64,000 nucleotides of DNA from JAAYYY01 sp964579295 (GCA_964579295.1 CAZOGK010000012.1:25943-89942), one strand, 5' to 3'; shown: positions 49,075 through 56,880, counted from the stretch's first letter. Notes: generated by a model from the sequence alone, not told the origin. Program-made: numbers and translations.

Positions 49075-49240
49075 TCTTTATTGCGTTTAACTTGACTCGC
49101 GGACAACCATCACTGCTCTGATGGGACCGCATCTTCCCGGTAATCCCGGCAGATCGGGTTTGTTGGCCCTTTGCGAATAACGAGGCATCAGACCGGCAAC
49201 GACGTAGCGTGAGTTTTCAAATCGCGCACTGTACGTTGGG

Positions 49241-49262
49241 GAGCGATTTGGAAAAATCGCTC
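49241..49262. other. 9-bp hairpin in the ileS upstream region
   Basis: GAGCGATTT and AAATCGCTC pair around GGAA. It lies in the 262-bp gap between the unknown gene ending at 49337 and ileS at 49074. There is no U-tract on either strand. Nothing else could be assigned in this gap. Confidence 0.4.
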
Positions 49263-49336
49263 TACAGGAACTGTGCTTCCTGGTCATGCCCGGTAACCTG
49301 TTCGCTTCCAAAAGACCTGACCTGCCTGCTTCTCAT

Positions 49337-50008
49337 TCATGGCCGGTATTCTCCAGCCGCGCCATAGTGCAGCCGGCGCTTTTCCACGGCCACAAGTCCC
49401 TCGCGCTCCATGCGCAGCGGCCACGGCTCGTGATCGCGCCAGACGAGGCGGCGCTCGCCGGCCCAGGCCACGGTTAGCGGCCGGGCCATCGTCGTCTTGC
49501 CCATCACCTGCAGCGCCTCCGCCGGCCCTTCGCTCACCTCCAGGTGGGTGGGCCACAGGTTAAATGCGTCCGCTTTGTTGAGCGTCAGCGCCGGCCCGGT
49601 GCCGGGAAAAGCTACCAGCCCCAGCGCCGCCGTAGCCGGGAACCAGAAGCGAGCGCCGGGCGGGCGCTCCAGCGTCACCTCATGCCGGTCATCGCCCTTC
49701 TGCCGGGTCAGCGTAATATAGGGCCCCTCGAACAGCAGTGTGCCGCGTAGCTGGCGTCCGCGCCGGAAATGGCGAAAGGAGAGCCGCTCCGGCTCGCCGG
49801 CTTCGTTGAGTACGAGATGGTAGAGCGTGCTGTCGCCGCCCTCGCCGACCTCGGCGTTGAGGTCAACGCGCAGGAAGCGGTAGCCGTCGGCCGCCGCCGA
49901 GAGTCGCCATGACTCCACCGTGCCCGTCGGCGTCCCGTCACGCTGGTAATGGTACTGGCCCGCCACCAGCGGCCTTTCGTAGGGCAGCTCGCGAATCAGC
50001 ATTCGCAT
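49337..50008 (-). CDS. Conserved-looking protein of unknown function coupled to alaX
   Basis: A 223-residue soluble protein that I do not recognise. It looks mostly beta: GQYHYQRDGTPTGTVESWRLSAAADGYRFLRVDLNAE, LVLNEAGEPERLSFRHFRRGRQLRGTLLFEGPYITLTRQ and HYGAAGEYRP suggest a lipocalin- or calycin-like barrel. There is no signal peptide, transmembrane segment or metal motif. Its ATG overlaps the alaX stop by one base (TGATG), so it is translated with AlaX and falls under the same T-box. The second start at residue 3 (MLIREL) is also possible. Confidence 0.75.
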   Translation of the reverse strand: MRMLIRELPYERPLVAGQYHYQRDGTPTGTVESWRLSAAADGYRFLRVDLNAEVGEGGDSTLYHLVLNEAGEPERLSFRHFRRGRQLRGTLLFEGPYITLTRQKGDDRHEVTLERPPGARFWFPATAALGLVAFPGTGPALTLNKADAFNLWPTHLEVSEGPAEALQVMGKTTMARPLTVAWAGERRLVWRDHEPWPLRMEREGLVAVEKRRLHYGAAGEYRP

Positions 50009-50733
50009 CAGCCGGTTACCGTCTCCTCCAGCTCGACGTAAATCCGCTTGTTGATCTTTCCCTTGCTCTTGTAATCGACGATACGCATCGGGCCAACCTC
50101 ACGGGTGTTGGCAACGTGCGTGCCGCCGTCCGCCTGCAGGTCGAGTCCCTTTAGCTCGACCGTGCGCACCTCCTCGATGCCTTCCGGCAGCAGGTTGATC
50201 TTGGTCCGGATCAGATCCGGTATCTGGAAGGCCTCGGCGCGTGGCAGAATCCTGACTGTCACCGGGCGCGCCGCTGCCACTTCGGCATTGACGGCCTGTT
50301 CGATCTCGCCCACCAGCTCGGCGCGCATCGTCTCGAACTCAAAATCCATGCGGCCGCTCAGCGGCTCCATGTTGCCGCCGGTGACCGAAGCGCCGTAGTC
50401 GCGCCAGATGACGCCGCAGAGCACGTGCATGGCCGTATGGGTGCGCATCAGCCGGTAGCGGCGCTCCCAATCGAGCTGGCCGGTCACCGGCGTGTCCACG
50501 GCCGGCAGCGCATCGCCTTCCAGGTAGTGGACCGGCTCGCCCTGCACGCGCTTCACCGTCTGCACGCGCCAGCGCTGCCCGCCGCTGCTGAGCGCGCCCT
50601 CGTCGGCCGGCTGGCCGCCGCCGCCGGGATAAAAGGCCGTGCGGTCGAGAACGACACCGCCGTCGACGTGACCCGTGACGGTGGCCTCAAAGCGCTGCAG
50701 ATAGGCATCGGTCAGGTAAAGCAGCTCAGTCAT
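50008..50733 (-). CDS. alaX: AlaX-type alanyl-tRNA editing protein (AlaXp-II-like)
   Basis: A 241-residue stand-alone relative of the AlaRS editing domain, which removes serine or glycine wrongly attached to tRNA-Ala. Seen: FYPGGGGQPADEGAL near residue 37 (extended, type II N-terminal domain), the zinc/catalytic RTHTAMHVLCGVIW (His-x3-His) near 105, SGRMDFEF, and ADGGTHVANTREVG near 215, where the usual Cys of CGGTHV is replaced by Asp. ATG 50733 is preferred, with GGAG upstream and the T-box terminator just before it. The upstream extension of the frame would overlap the T-box and is rejected. A beta-like protein follows with a one-base overlap. Confidence 0.9.
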   Translation of the reverse strand: MTELLYLTDAYLQRFEATVTGHVDGGVVLDRTAFYPGGGGQPADEGALSSGGQRWRVQTVKRVQGEPVHYLEGDALPAVDTPVTGQLDWERRYRLMRTHTAMHVLCGVIWRDYGASVTGGNMEPLSGRMDFEFETMRAELVGEIEQAVNAEVAAARPVTVRILPRAEAFQIPDLIRTKINLLPEGIEEVRTVELKGLDLQADGGTHVANTREVGPMRIVDYKSKGKINKRIYVELEETVTG

Positions 50734-50751
50734 TTCCACTCCAGACAGATC

Positions 50752-51043
50752 AAAAAACGCCTCCATCCCACTGGGACGAAGGCGTGCTTCGCGGTACCAC
50801 CCAACTTCCCGGCGCTGCTGGCGGGCAGCCCCGGACACTCTATCGGCGACGCCGGCCGCGGCATCGCTGCAATCCTGCTAACGGGGGATGAGTCCGGCCA
50901 CGCTTACTGGGCGGTCACGCCGTTCGGGTGGCAGCTCCGGAGGGATTTTCAGCCTGGCTATTGCCTGACTTGCACCGTCTCAGGCTCGCTGTCTGCAGCG
51001 CCGCGCCTACTCGTCTCCATCATCGCTCTTAACGGTATTCTGG
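50752..51043 (-). promoter_or_regulatory. T-box riboswitch controlling alaX
   Basis: The minus-strand leader carries the T-box TGGGTGGTACCGCG (50790-50803). A terminator follows: a 13-bp stem at 50757-50769/50773-50785 with a 3-nt loop and TTTTTT at 50752-50757. Upstream is a Stem I with AGACGAGTAG, a distal arm GCCTGA/TCAGGC around GACGGTGCAAG at about 50961-50992, and the boundary AGTAAG...CCCCCGTTA. A GCC triplet (Ala) at 50930-50932, in GGAGCTGCCACCCGAACG, is the likely specifier. Uncharged tRNA-Ala is therefore expected to prevent termination. The 378-bp gene-free stretch 50734-51111 is explained by this leader and its promoter. Confidence 0.92.
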
Positions 51044-51050
51044 TGGCAAG

Positions 51051-51079
51051 ATTATGCCAGATAGGTAGGGCCGTGTCAA
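51051..51079 (-). promoter_or_regulatory. Promoter of the T-box/alaX unit
   Basis: Minus-strand TTGACA (51074-51079), exactly 17 nt, CATAAT (51051-51056). Predicted start near 51043, giving a leader of about 310 nt. Confidence 0.8.
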
Positions 51080-51111
51080 ACGCCGCTCACCTGCGCGCCC
51101 GCTCAGCGCTG

Positions 51112-51960
51112 TCAGGCGGCAAAGCTGAAGCCCGGCCCCAGCACCAATACATAAAAGAGAGAAAGCACAACGGCGACAATGGCCCAGCTCCGCGAAAAGC
51201 GAACGTCGATCGCCTCTACCTGCCGCTTCTTAAAGCCATTGGAGAGATACCAGAAGGGCATCCACAACAGCGGCGACAGTGTGCCCGCCGCCGCCAGGAT
51301 ACCGGCCACAGCCGGCAGCCCCGTGACGCCGTAGGGATTGAGCAGGGCTGCCAGGGTGATCACGACCACGGCGCCAATGTATGACGGTATGCTCAGGCTA
51401 AAGAAGCGGCGGCGTATCTCCAGCGGATCGTCGCCGCCAAAGAGCTGGCCCAGCACCCGCAGCGATAGCCATACTGCGCCCAGCCACAAAATGGCGCCCA
51501 CGATAACCATGCCAATGCGCCACAGCCCTTCCGGCTGCCAGCCGGCGGTCACGGTGGCATAGTCCCCCGCCCCGGAAATCCCAGAAAAGATCAAATAACC
51601 CAACCCGCTGCTCCAATTCGAGAACATGAAGAGCCACGTGAACCATTTCAGCGCGGCCGGCCAGCGGCTGCCAGAGCGCAGGGTCAGATAGGCGAGTAGG
51701 CCCAGCAGAACATTGACCACGGCGCCGCTGGCGGAAACCAGCCTCGTGGCGTTATCCACGACCTCGCCGGACTGGCAGTCCACGTGCAGCGCCGAATACT
51801 CAAGCAGGTTGCGCCCAACGGCGAGGCAGCTCACGGCATGGGCTGTTTCGTGGAGGCCCACGACGAGGCTTTGCGTCAGGGCAGCCAGCAGCAGCGCCAT
51901 CAGCAGCCTCCCTGTCGTGGCTTGCGAGCGGGCGTCGTTCTGAAGCGATGTATCAGTCAT
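51112..51960 (-). CDS. Polytopic membrane protein with an HExxH metalloprotease motif
   Basis: A 282-residue protein with about seven hydrophobic segments. The first (LLMALLLAALTQSLVVGLHETAHAVSCLAVG) contains His37-Glu-Thr-Ala-His41, the zinc motif HExxH of M50-type intramembrane proteases. The rest (VVNVLLGLLAYLTL, LKWFTWLFMFSNWSSGLGYLIFSG, MVIVGAILWLGAVWLSL and others) also fits M50-like topology. The second M50 motif (NxxPxxxxDG) was not found; NPYGVTGLPAVAG is a weak candidate. ATG 51960 has GGAGG upstream. Substrate unknown; zinc proteolysis is inferred. The gene ends 32 bp before the T-box promoter. Confidence 0.75.
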   Translation of the reverse strand: MTDTSLQNDARSQATTGRLLMALLLAALTQSLVVGLHETAHAVSCLAVGRNLLEYSALHVDCQSGEVVDNATRLVSASGAVVNVLLGLLAYLTLRSGSRWPAALKWFTWLFMFSNWSSGLGYLIFSGISGAGDYATVTAGWQPEGLWRIGMVIVGAILWLGAVWLSLRVLGQLFGGDDPLEIRRRFFSLSIPSYIGAVVVITLAALLNPYGVTGLPAVAGILAAAGTLSPLLWMPFWYLSNGFKKRQVEAIDVRFSRSWAIVAVVLSLFYVLVLGPGFSFAA

Positions 51961-52253
51961 GGTAACCTCCACCAAATGGACTCGTCGCAGCGCAGTCTGT
52001 GCCGCTCTTTTAACGGGCATTGGCTGAGCTGTGCGGCGGCAGCCGGCCGGCACGACAGGCCGGCGCCGGGCGCTGCATCCGTTGTCAAAATGGAGGGAAT
52101 AATGGGGATGCGGAGACGAGTATACCGGACCGCCGCCATATGCCCACCTTCCTTTACTTCCCTGGACCCTTATGATAAGCTTGGGGCGTCTTTGGGCTGC
52201 TCTCCGTGTAAACATTGGGCTTTGCAGCAGTGCTGCTAAGGGGTGACGTCAGA

Positions 52254-52664
52254 ATGACCGAGCGCGTGAGAAAAGTCGTCTGCATCGAAGACGAGCAAGA
52301 GATGATCGAGCTCGTCAGGCTCATTCTCAGCAGGCAAAACATCGAAGTTGTCGGCGCATTAGGCGGCGCGGAAGGGCTGGAGAAGATTGCCGAAGAAGAC
52401 CCTGACCTCGTCCTGCTGGACCTGATGATGCCCGAAATGGATGGGTGGGAAGTCTACCAGAAGATGAAGTCGTCGGAAGAGATGCGCGGCATCCCGGTGA
52501 TCGTCGTGACCGCCAAAGCGCAGAGCATCGACCGTGTCCTGGGCCTGCACATTGCCCGGGTTGACGATTACATCACCAAGCCATTTGGCCCCCAGGAGCT
52601 GCTGGACAGCGTCCGGCGCATCATGGAGAAGAGCGAGCAGGTAGCCGACGATAGCACCGAATAA
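52254..52664 (+). CDS. Single-domain response regulator (CheY-like)
   Basis: A 136-residue stand-alone receiver: IEDEQE acidic pocket (residues 11-16), phosphoacceptor Asp56 in LVLLDLMMPEMDGWE, VIVVTAKAQSIDRVLGLHIARVDDYITKPFGPQELLD with the conserved Thr and Lys. There is no output domain, so it must act by protein contact. ATG 52254 is preferred, with GGGGTGA about 8 nt upstream. Possible -10 TATGAT at 52171-52176. It precedes an MBL hydrolase gene by about 105 bp; no kinase gene is adjacent. Confidence 0.9.
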   Translation: MTERVRKVVCIEDEQEMIELVRLILSRQNIEVVGALGGAEGLEKIAEEDPDLVLLDLMMPEMDGWEVYQKMKSSEEMRGIPVIVVTAKAQSIDRVLGLHIARVDDYITKPFGPQELLDSVRRIMEKSEQVADDSTE

Positions 52665-52694
52665 GCGGCTGCACGTGTAGCCTTCGCGCCATTC

Positions 52695-52703
52695 TGTTAT
52701 ACT
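52695..52703 (+). promoter_or_regulatory. Extended -10 promoter of the MBL hydrolase gene
   Basis: TGTTATACT (TGn plus TATACT at 52698-52703); predicted start near 52710, some 60 nt before the gene at 52771. Confidence 0.5.
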
Positions 52704-52770
52704 GGCGGCGCTGACTTGCCGGCAGTGATAGCGGAGATGGCCGCCTGGTCCCTGGACCGGCGGCTGTGGA

Positions 52771-53652
52771 GTGGGAAGGGCATTGCTCGTTCGTTTTTGG
52801 GGAGTTCGCGGAACGATTCCGGTCCCTGGCCCGGATACCATACGCATGGGTGGGAACACATCCTGTATTGCCATCCACACGTCCGACCAGCACGTGGTCA
52901 TTATCGACGCTGGCTCGGGCATCCGCCGCCTCGGCCAGGAGCTAATGCGCACCAACTACCGCCGGGTCGTCGGCACCCTGCTCATCAGCCACACCCACTG
53001 GGACCATATCCAGGGCTTTCCCTATTTTGCGCCGGCCTTTGAGCGCAACAACCGATTCGTGATTGTTGGCCAGAAACGGGTTGGGCAGCACCTGGAGCAG
53101 ATTCTGGCCCAGCAGATTGTCGAACCTTTTCTGCCTTTTGATTATAAGAACCTCTCAGCCGACTTCCACGTGAAGGAAGTGGAAGACGGCGAGATGCTGA
53201 TTATCGGCGACGAGACCGTGGTCCGGGTAGCAAACCTCAACCATCCCGGCGGCTCGCTCGGCTTCCGCGTCGAGAACGGCGGCGCCGTGCTGGCCTACTG
53301 CACCGATACCACCCATCCCGATGGCGGTGTGGAACCGAGCATTGTCGCGCTGGCGCGCGACGCCGACATTCTGATCCACGACGCCTTCTTCACCGACGTG
53401 GGGCGGCAGCAATTTGCCAGTTGGGGGCACAGCAGCTGGCGCGAAGCCGTGCGCGCCGCCGCCGCGGCCAACGTTCGCTACCTCTGCCTCTACCATTATT
53501 CGCCAGATGCGACGGACGACGATCTGGAGCAGGAAATATTGCCGGAAGCGCAGGCCCTGTTCCCCAACACTTTCCTGGCGCGCGAGGGCATGTCCATTCG
53601 CATGCCGTTCGAGACGCTGGCCGAGGCCACAGAGGGCCTGCCGGCGGCCTGA
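52771..53652 (+). CDS. MBL-fold metallo-hydrolase
   Basis: A 293-residue metallo-beta-lactamase-fold protein of the PhnP/RNase Z-like group: VRFWGVRGTIPVPGPDTIRMGGNTSCIAI near the start, VVIIDAGSGIRRLG, the metal motif LLISHTHWDHIQGFPYF near residues 70-86, NHPGGSLGFRVENGG, LAYCTDTTHPDG, DILIHDAFF and CLYHYSPDATDDDL at the end. Relatives hydrolyse phosphodiesters or cyclic nucleotides; several stand beside receivers. The GTG at 52771 or the TTG at 52783 could be the start; neither has an ideal ribosome site. It is flanked by two single-domain response regulators. Confidence 0.85.
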   Translation: MGRALLVRFWGVRGTIPVPGPDTIRMGGNTSCIAIHTSDQHVVIIDAGSGIRRLGQELMRTNYRRVVGTLLISHTHWDHIQGFPYFAPAFERNNRFVIVGQKRVGQHLEQILAQQIVEPFLPFDYKNLSADFHVKEVEDGEMLIIGDETVVRVANLNHPGGSLGFRVENGGAVLAYCTDTTHPDGGVEPSIVALARDADILIHDAFFTDVGRQQFASWGHSSWREAVRAAAAANVRYLCLYHYSPDATDDDLEQEILPEAQALFPNTFLAREGMSIRMPFETLAEATEGLPAA

Positions 53653-53713
53653 CATAGCGGCCGGCGCGTCCCGAGCGACAGGCTGTTCACAGAGACGGTA
53701 AACGGCGGTAGAA

Positions 53714-53741
53714 TTGCCATATAATTAGAATGGTTTACAAT
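53714..53741 (+). promoter_or_regulatory. Promoter of the second single-domain regulator
   Basis: TTGCCA (53714-53719), 16 nt, TACAAT (53736-53741); predicted start near 53748, giving a leader of about 12 nt without a Shine-Dalgarno sequence before ATG 53760. A TATAAT at 53720-53725 is a second candidate -10. Confidence 0.55.
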
Positions 53742-53759
53742 TGCGAGACTGTCTTTCTG

Positions 53760-54176
53760 ATGGAAACACAGCAATATTTTTTTCCTGAGGACCATTTGAG
53801 CCAGTCCGTTTTAGTCGTAGACGATGAGCCGATGGCGCGAACCCTGCTGCGCCTCATGCTGGTGCGGGCTGGCTTCGAGGTGTCTGAAGCCGAAGACGGC
53901 TACGATGCGCTGGAGAAGATCGCCGAGGAGCTGCCCGATCTCGTGATTCTGGACGTGATGATGCCGGGTATGGACGGCTTCTCCGTCTGCCGCGCGGTAC
54001 GTGAAAGCGACCGCACGGCCAGCCTGCCGGTGATCATGCTCAGCGCCAAGACCGATCTGGAGAGCGTCAACCGCGGCCTGCGCGCTGGCGCCAACAAATA
54101 CCTCACCAAGCCGATCTCGCCGGACGAACTCACCCGGCAGGTACGCTCGGTGCTCGGGGAAGCCGAATCTTCATAG
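53760..54176 (+). CDS. Single-domain response regulator (CheY-like)
   Basis: A 138-residue receiver with an 11-residue N-terminal tail. VVDDEP pocket (residues 19-24), phosphoacceptor Asp65 in LVILDVMMPGMDGFS, VIMLSAKTDLESVNRGLRAGANKYLTKPISPDEL. It has no output domain. ATG 53730 is in frame but lies between the two candidate -10 elements; 53760 is preferred because of the TACAAT at 53736. It resembles the receiver at 52254 (both end in a short acidic tail), so the pair may compete for or share partners. Confidence 0.9.
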   Translation: METQQYFFPEDHLSQSVLVVDDEPMARTLLRLMLVRAGFEVSEAEDGYDALEKIAEELPDLVILDVMMPGMDGFSVCRAVRESDRTASLPVIMLSAKTDLESVNRGLRAGANKYLTKPISPDELTRQVRSVLGEAESS

Positions 54177-54231
54177 CGCGCACAATAGCGCCGGAAAAAC
54201 GGCCCATGCAAGGTTGGAGGATGAACAGAAG

Positions 54232-54432
54232 ATGTTAGTGAGACGACTGGCAATGTTTCTCATTGCGCTCATTCTGGGTAGCGGCGTGACCTGGCTTGTA
54301 GTCCGCTTCGTCCTCGGGACGAGTGTGGCCGAGTATGGCGGGCTCTACTTTGGCCTGACTGCCTTCTTTTTCGCAGCGTTCTTCGCCATCTGGCTCGATC
54401 TCTTCCTGAAGACCGAGCTGCTGCCCGAGTAA
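54232..54432 (+). CDS. Small two-helix membrane protein
   Basis: A 66-residue protein with two hydrophobic helices: LAMFLIALILGSGVTWLVVRFVLG and GLYFGLTAFFFAAFFAIWLDLFL, ending KTELLPE. Unknown function. ATG 54232 is used; a GGAGG lies 11 nt upstream, a little far, and the in-frame TTG at 54214 overlaps that site. An ATG at 54221 is out of frame and closes after five codons. Confidence 0.75.
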   Translation: MLVRRLAMFLIALILGSGVTWLVVRFVLGTSVAEYGGLYFGLTAFFFAAFFAIWLDLFLKTELLPE

Positions 54433-54490
54433 GCCTGCCGTCTCCTCTACCTCCGGCGCCAGATGGACCTAACGCCCTCGCCTGGCCGTG

Positions 54491-54524
54491 AGACCTGTCA
54501 GGTTTTCAGAAAGCTGACAGGTCT
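54491..54524. repeat. 11-bp inverted repeat between genes
   Basis: AGACCTGTCAG (54491-54501) and CTGACAGGTCT (54514-54524) are exact complements around a 12-nt loop. A GGCGCTTTTT run follows some 13 nt later. It resembles the small intergenic palindromes repeated many times in some genomes; only one copy is in this window, so that is a guess. It could also end transcription from 54432. Confidence 0.5.
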
Positions 54525-54602
54525 GGCCGCCGGCGCTTTTTCCTGACCTGGCGGGCATGTCCCCACGACGAACCTTACACTGATGCAGGAGGAGGATAGA
54601 CC

Positions 54603-55502
54603 ATGACAGCAACGATAATTGACGGTACGGCGATTGCCGCCAAAGTGCGCGAGAGCGTGCGCGCCGGCGTGCAAGAGATGCAGCAACGGCACGGCTACAC
54701 GCCGGGGCTGGCTACTGTGCTGGTGGGCGAAGATCCGGCTTCCGACACCTACGTGCGCATGAAGCAGCGTATGTGCGAGGAGCTTGGCATCCGCTCGATT
54801 GGGCACACGCTGCCCGCCGATGCCACCCAGGAAGAAGTGGAATCGCTGGTGCGCGAGCTGAACGCCAACCCCGACGTGAACGGCATCCTCGTACAGCTAC
54901 CGCTGCCCGGCCACATTGACGAAGAAGCCGTGCTCGGCGCCATCGACCTGGAAAAGGACGTAGACGGCTTCCATCCGGTGAATATCGGCCGGCTGGCGAT
55001 GAAAGGGCGCGATCCGCTCTTCATCCCCTGCACGCCGCACGGCGTCATGGTGCTGCTGGAAGAGTCGGGCGTGAAGATCGGCGGCGCGGACGCCGTCGTC
55101 GTCGGGCGCTCCAACATCGTCGGGCTGCCGGTGGCGATGCTGCTGCAGAAAGCCAACGCCACCGTCACCATCTGCCACAGCCGCACGAAGGATCTGGCCG
55201 ACCATATCCGCCAGGGGGATATTCTCATCGCCGCCATTGGCCGCCCGGAGATGATTACCGGCGACATGATTAAGCCCGGCGCCGTGGTCATCGACGTCGG
55301 CGTCAACCGCATTGACGATGCCAATGCCAGACGCGGTTACCGCCTTGTGGGCGATGTCAACTATGAACAGGCGAAGGAAGTGGCCGGCGCCATCACGCCC
55401 GTGCCCGGCGGCGTCGGGCCGATGACCATCGCCATGCTCATGAAGAACACGCTGCGCGCCGCGGAGCTTGCCCTGGCCGGCCGCGAGCCGGCGACCGCCT
55501 GA
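54603..55502 (+). CDS. folD: Bifunctional methylenetetrahydrofolate dehydrogenase/methenyltetrahydrofolate cyclohydrolase
   Basis: A 299-residue FolD, interconverting 5,10-methylene-, 5,10-methenyl- and 10-formyl-tetrahydrofolate. Signatures: GLATVLVGEDPASDTYVRMKQRMCEELGI (active-site Tyr and Lys), DVNGILVQLPLPGHIDEEAVL, PLFIPCTPHGVMVLLEESGV, VVVGRSNIVGLPVAMLLQKANATVTICHSRT and VAGAITPVPGGVGPMTIAMLMKNTL. An AGGAGGAGG lies upstream of the ATG. Normal length and single gene. Confidence 0.97.
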   Translation: MTATIIDGTAIAAKVRESVRAGVQEMQQRHGYTPGLATVLVGEDPASDTYVRMKQRMCEELGIRSIGHTLPADATQEEVESLVRELNANPDVNGILVQLPLPGHIDEEAVLGAIDLEKDVDGFHPVNIGRLAMKGRDPLFIPCTPHGVMVLLEESGVKIGGADAVVVGRSNIVGLPVAMLLQKANATVTICHSRTKDLADHIRQGDILIAAIGRPEMITGDMIKPGAVVIDVGVNRIDDANARRGYRLVGDVNYEQAKEVAGAITPVPGGVGPMTIAMLMKNTLRAAELALAGREPATA

Positions 55503-55573
55503 GCGCGCTACCCCCCAAACGACAGCCCGGGTCCGTTCGCCTGGCGCCGCCCTGGCGCGGGCGAGCGGCCCGG

Positions 55574-56752
55574 CTAGACAAAGCGGTAAAAGACCTGGTT
55601 GCTAAGGAAGCGGCCCCTCTCCGATAGATAGAGCCGCTCCGCCTTCTCGCGCAGCAGACCCCAGGCCAGCAGCTGGTCCACCGTCTCCCCGTACACCTCG
55701 CGCACGCTGCGGCCGAAGCGGCGTGCAAAGGCGCCCATATCCAGCCCTTCCTGCAGCAAGCGCAACTGGGTGATCAACGTGTCGGCCATCGCTTCTTGTT
55801 CGTCTGGCCGGTGCGCCGCCGCCACGGCCGCCGAGAGCGGGTAGGCGCCTGCTGCACCTGTTTCCATGCGGCGCAGATAGCTGCGCGGCTGCCGGACCAC
55901 CTGGTAGCGGTAGCCGCCGGCCGAGCCATGCGCCCCCGCCCCCAGCCCCAGATAGCTCTCGTTGCGCCAGTAGGTTAGGTTGTGGCGGCAGGCGCGCCCC
56001 GGCCGCGCCCAATTGGAGATCTCGTAATGCTCCCAGCCGGCGGACGCCAGCCGGCGGCAGGCCAGCTCATACTGTTCGGCCGCCAGGTCGGGATCGGGCG
56101 GCTGGATCTGGCCCGTCTCCAACCAGCGCTGCATTGGGGTGCCCGGCTCAATGGTCAGGCAATAGAGGCTGAGATGGTCTGGCGCCAGGGCCAGCGCCGC
56201 TTCCAGGCTTTCTTCCCAGCTTGACAGCGTCTGTGCCGGCAGGCCATAAATCAGGTCCAGACTGACGTTGTCGAAGCCGGCGGCGCGGCTGAGGGCCACC
56301 GCTTCCCGCACCGCCGCGTAGTCGTGGCTGCGCTCCAGCAGGGCCAGCTCTGCGCTCACGGCGCTCTGCATGCCGAAGCTGAGCCGGTTGACCCCTAGCG
56401 CCCGCACTGCCTCCAGGTAGGCAGCGTCCACTGTGCCCGGATTTGCCTCCATCGTGATTTCGGCCGCGCCCGCCAGGGCAAAGCTGTCACGCACGCTGTG
56501 CAAGATCAGCTGCAGGTCGGCCGGCGCCATCAGCGAGGGAGTGCCGCCGCCGAAGAAGACGGTATGCGCTGGCAGGGGCGCGCCGGCCTGCTGCTGCCCG
56601 GCCGCGCCGACCTGGGCGATCTCGCCGGCCAGCGCGACGGCATAGGCGTGCTGCAGATCGCCGAGGCCCGTGTAGGTGTTGAAGTCGCAGTAGGCGCAGC
56701 GGTGGCGGCAGAAGGGAATGTGCAGATAAAGACTTACTGTGTCTGGGACCAT
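55574..56752 (-). CDS. hemW: Radical SAM protein HemW (coproporphyrinogen III oxidase-like)
   Basis: A 392-residue radical SAM protein. The N-terminal SLYLHIPFCRHRCAYCDFNTY has the Cys-x3-Cys-x2-Cys cluster site; VFFGGGTPSLM, ITMEANPGTVD, GVNRLSFGMQS and the C-terminal HemN-type domain (SRGRFLSNQ-like LYLSERGRFLSNQVFYRF) follow. The CxxxCxxC without a fourth nearby Cys matches HemW, a haem chaperone, rather than the oxidase HemN. A start at 56776 would add 8 residues, but a possible -10 (TAAGAT) touches that ATG, so 56752 is preferred; no ribosome site is clear for either. Confidence 0.9.
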   Translation of the reverse strand: MVPDTVSLYLHIPFCRHRCAYCDFNTYTGLGDLQHAYAVALAGEIAQVGAAGQQQAGAPLPAHTVFFGGGTPSLMAPADLQLILHSVRDSFALAGAAEITMEANPGTVDAAYLEAVRALGVNRLSFGMQSAVSAELALLERSHDYAAVREAVALSRAAGFDNVSLDLIYGLPAQTLSSWEESLEAALALAPDHLSLYCLTIEPGTPMQRWLETGQIQPPDPDLAAEQYELACRRLASAGWEHYEISNWARPGRACRHNLTYWRNESYLGLGAGAHGSAGGYRYQVVRQPRSYLRRMETGAAGAYPLSAAVAAAHRPDEQEAMADTLITQLRLLQEGLDMGAFARRFGRSVREVYGETVDQLLAWGLLREKAERLYLSERGRFLSNQVFYRFV

Positions 56753-56880
56753 AGGAGTTGTGCTCGCCGCCAGCATATCTTATCATTACCTCACAGGCAA
56801 TGGGTGAGAGCCAGGGCTCATATAGCCTGCGACCGCCTCCCCCAAGCAACCAGAGCACTGGTTCTCACGTAGAGGAGAAT

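Noticed and set aside
49075..49336. A possible T-box for ileS
   Set aside because: No GGTGG-ACCGCG-type T-box sequence, Stem I pattern or terminator with U-tract was found on the minus strand here; only a hairpin at 49241-49262.
54221..54238. A five-codon ORF overlapping the start of the 66-residue membrane protein
   Set aside because: Its ATG directly touches the GGAGG, leaving no spacing for initiation.
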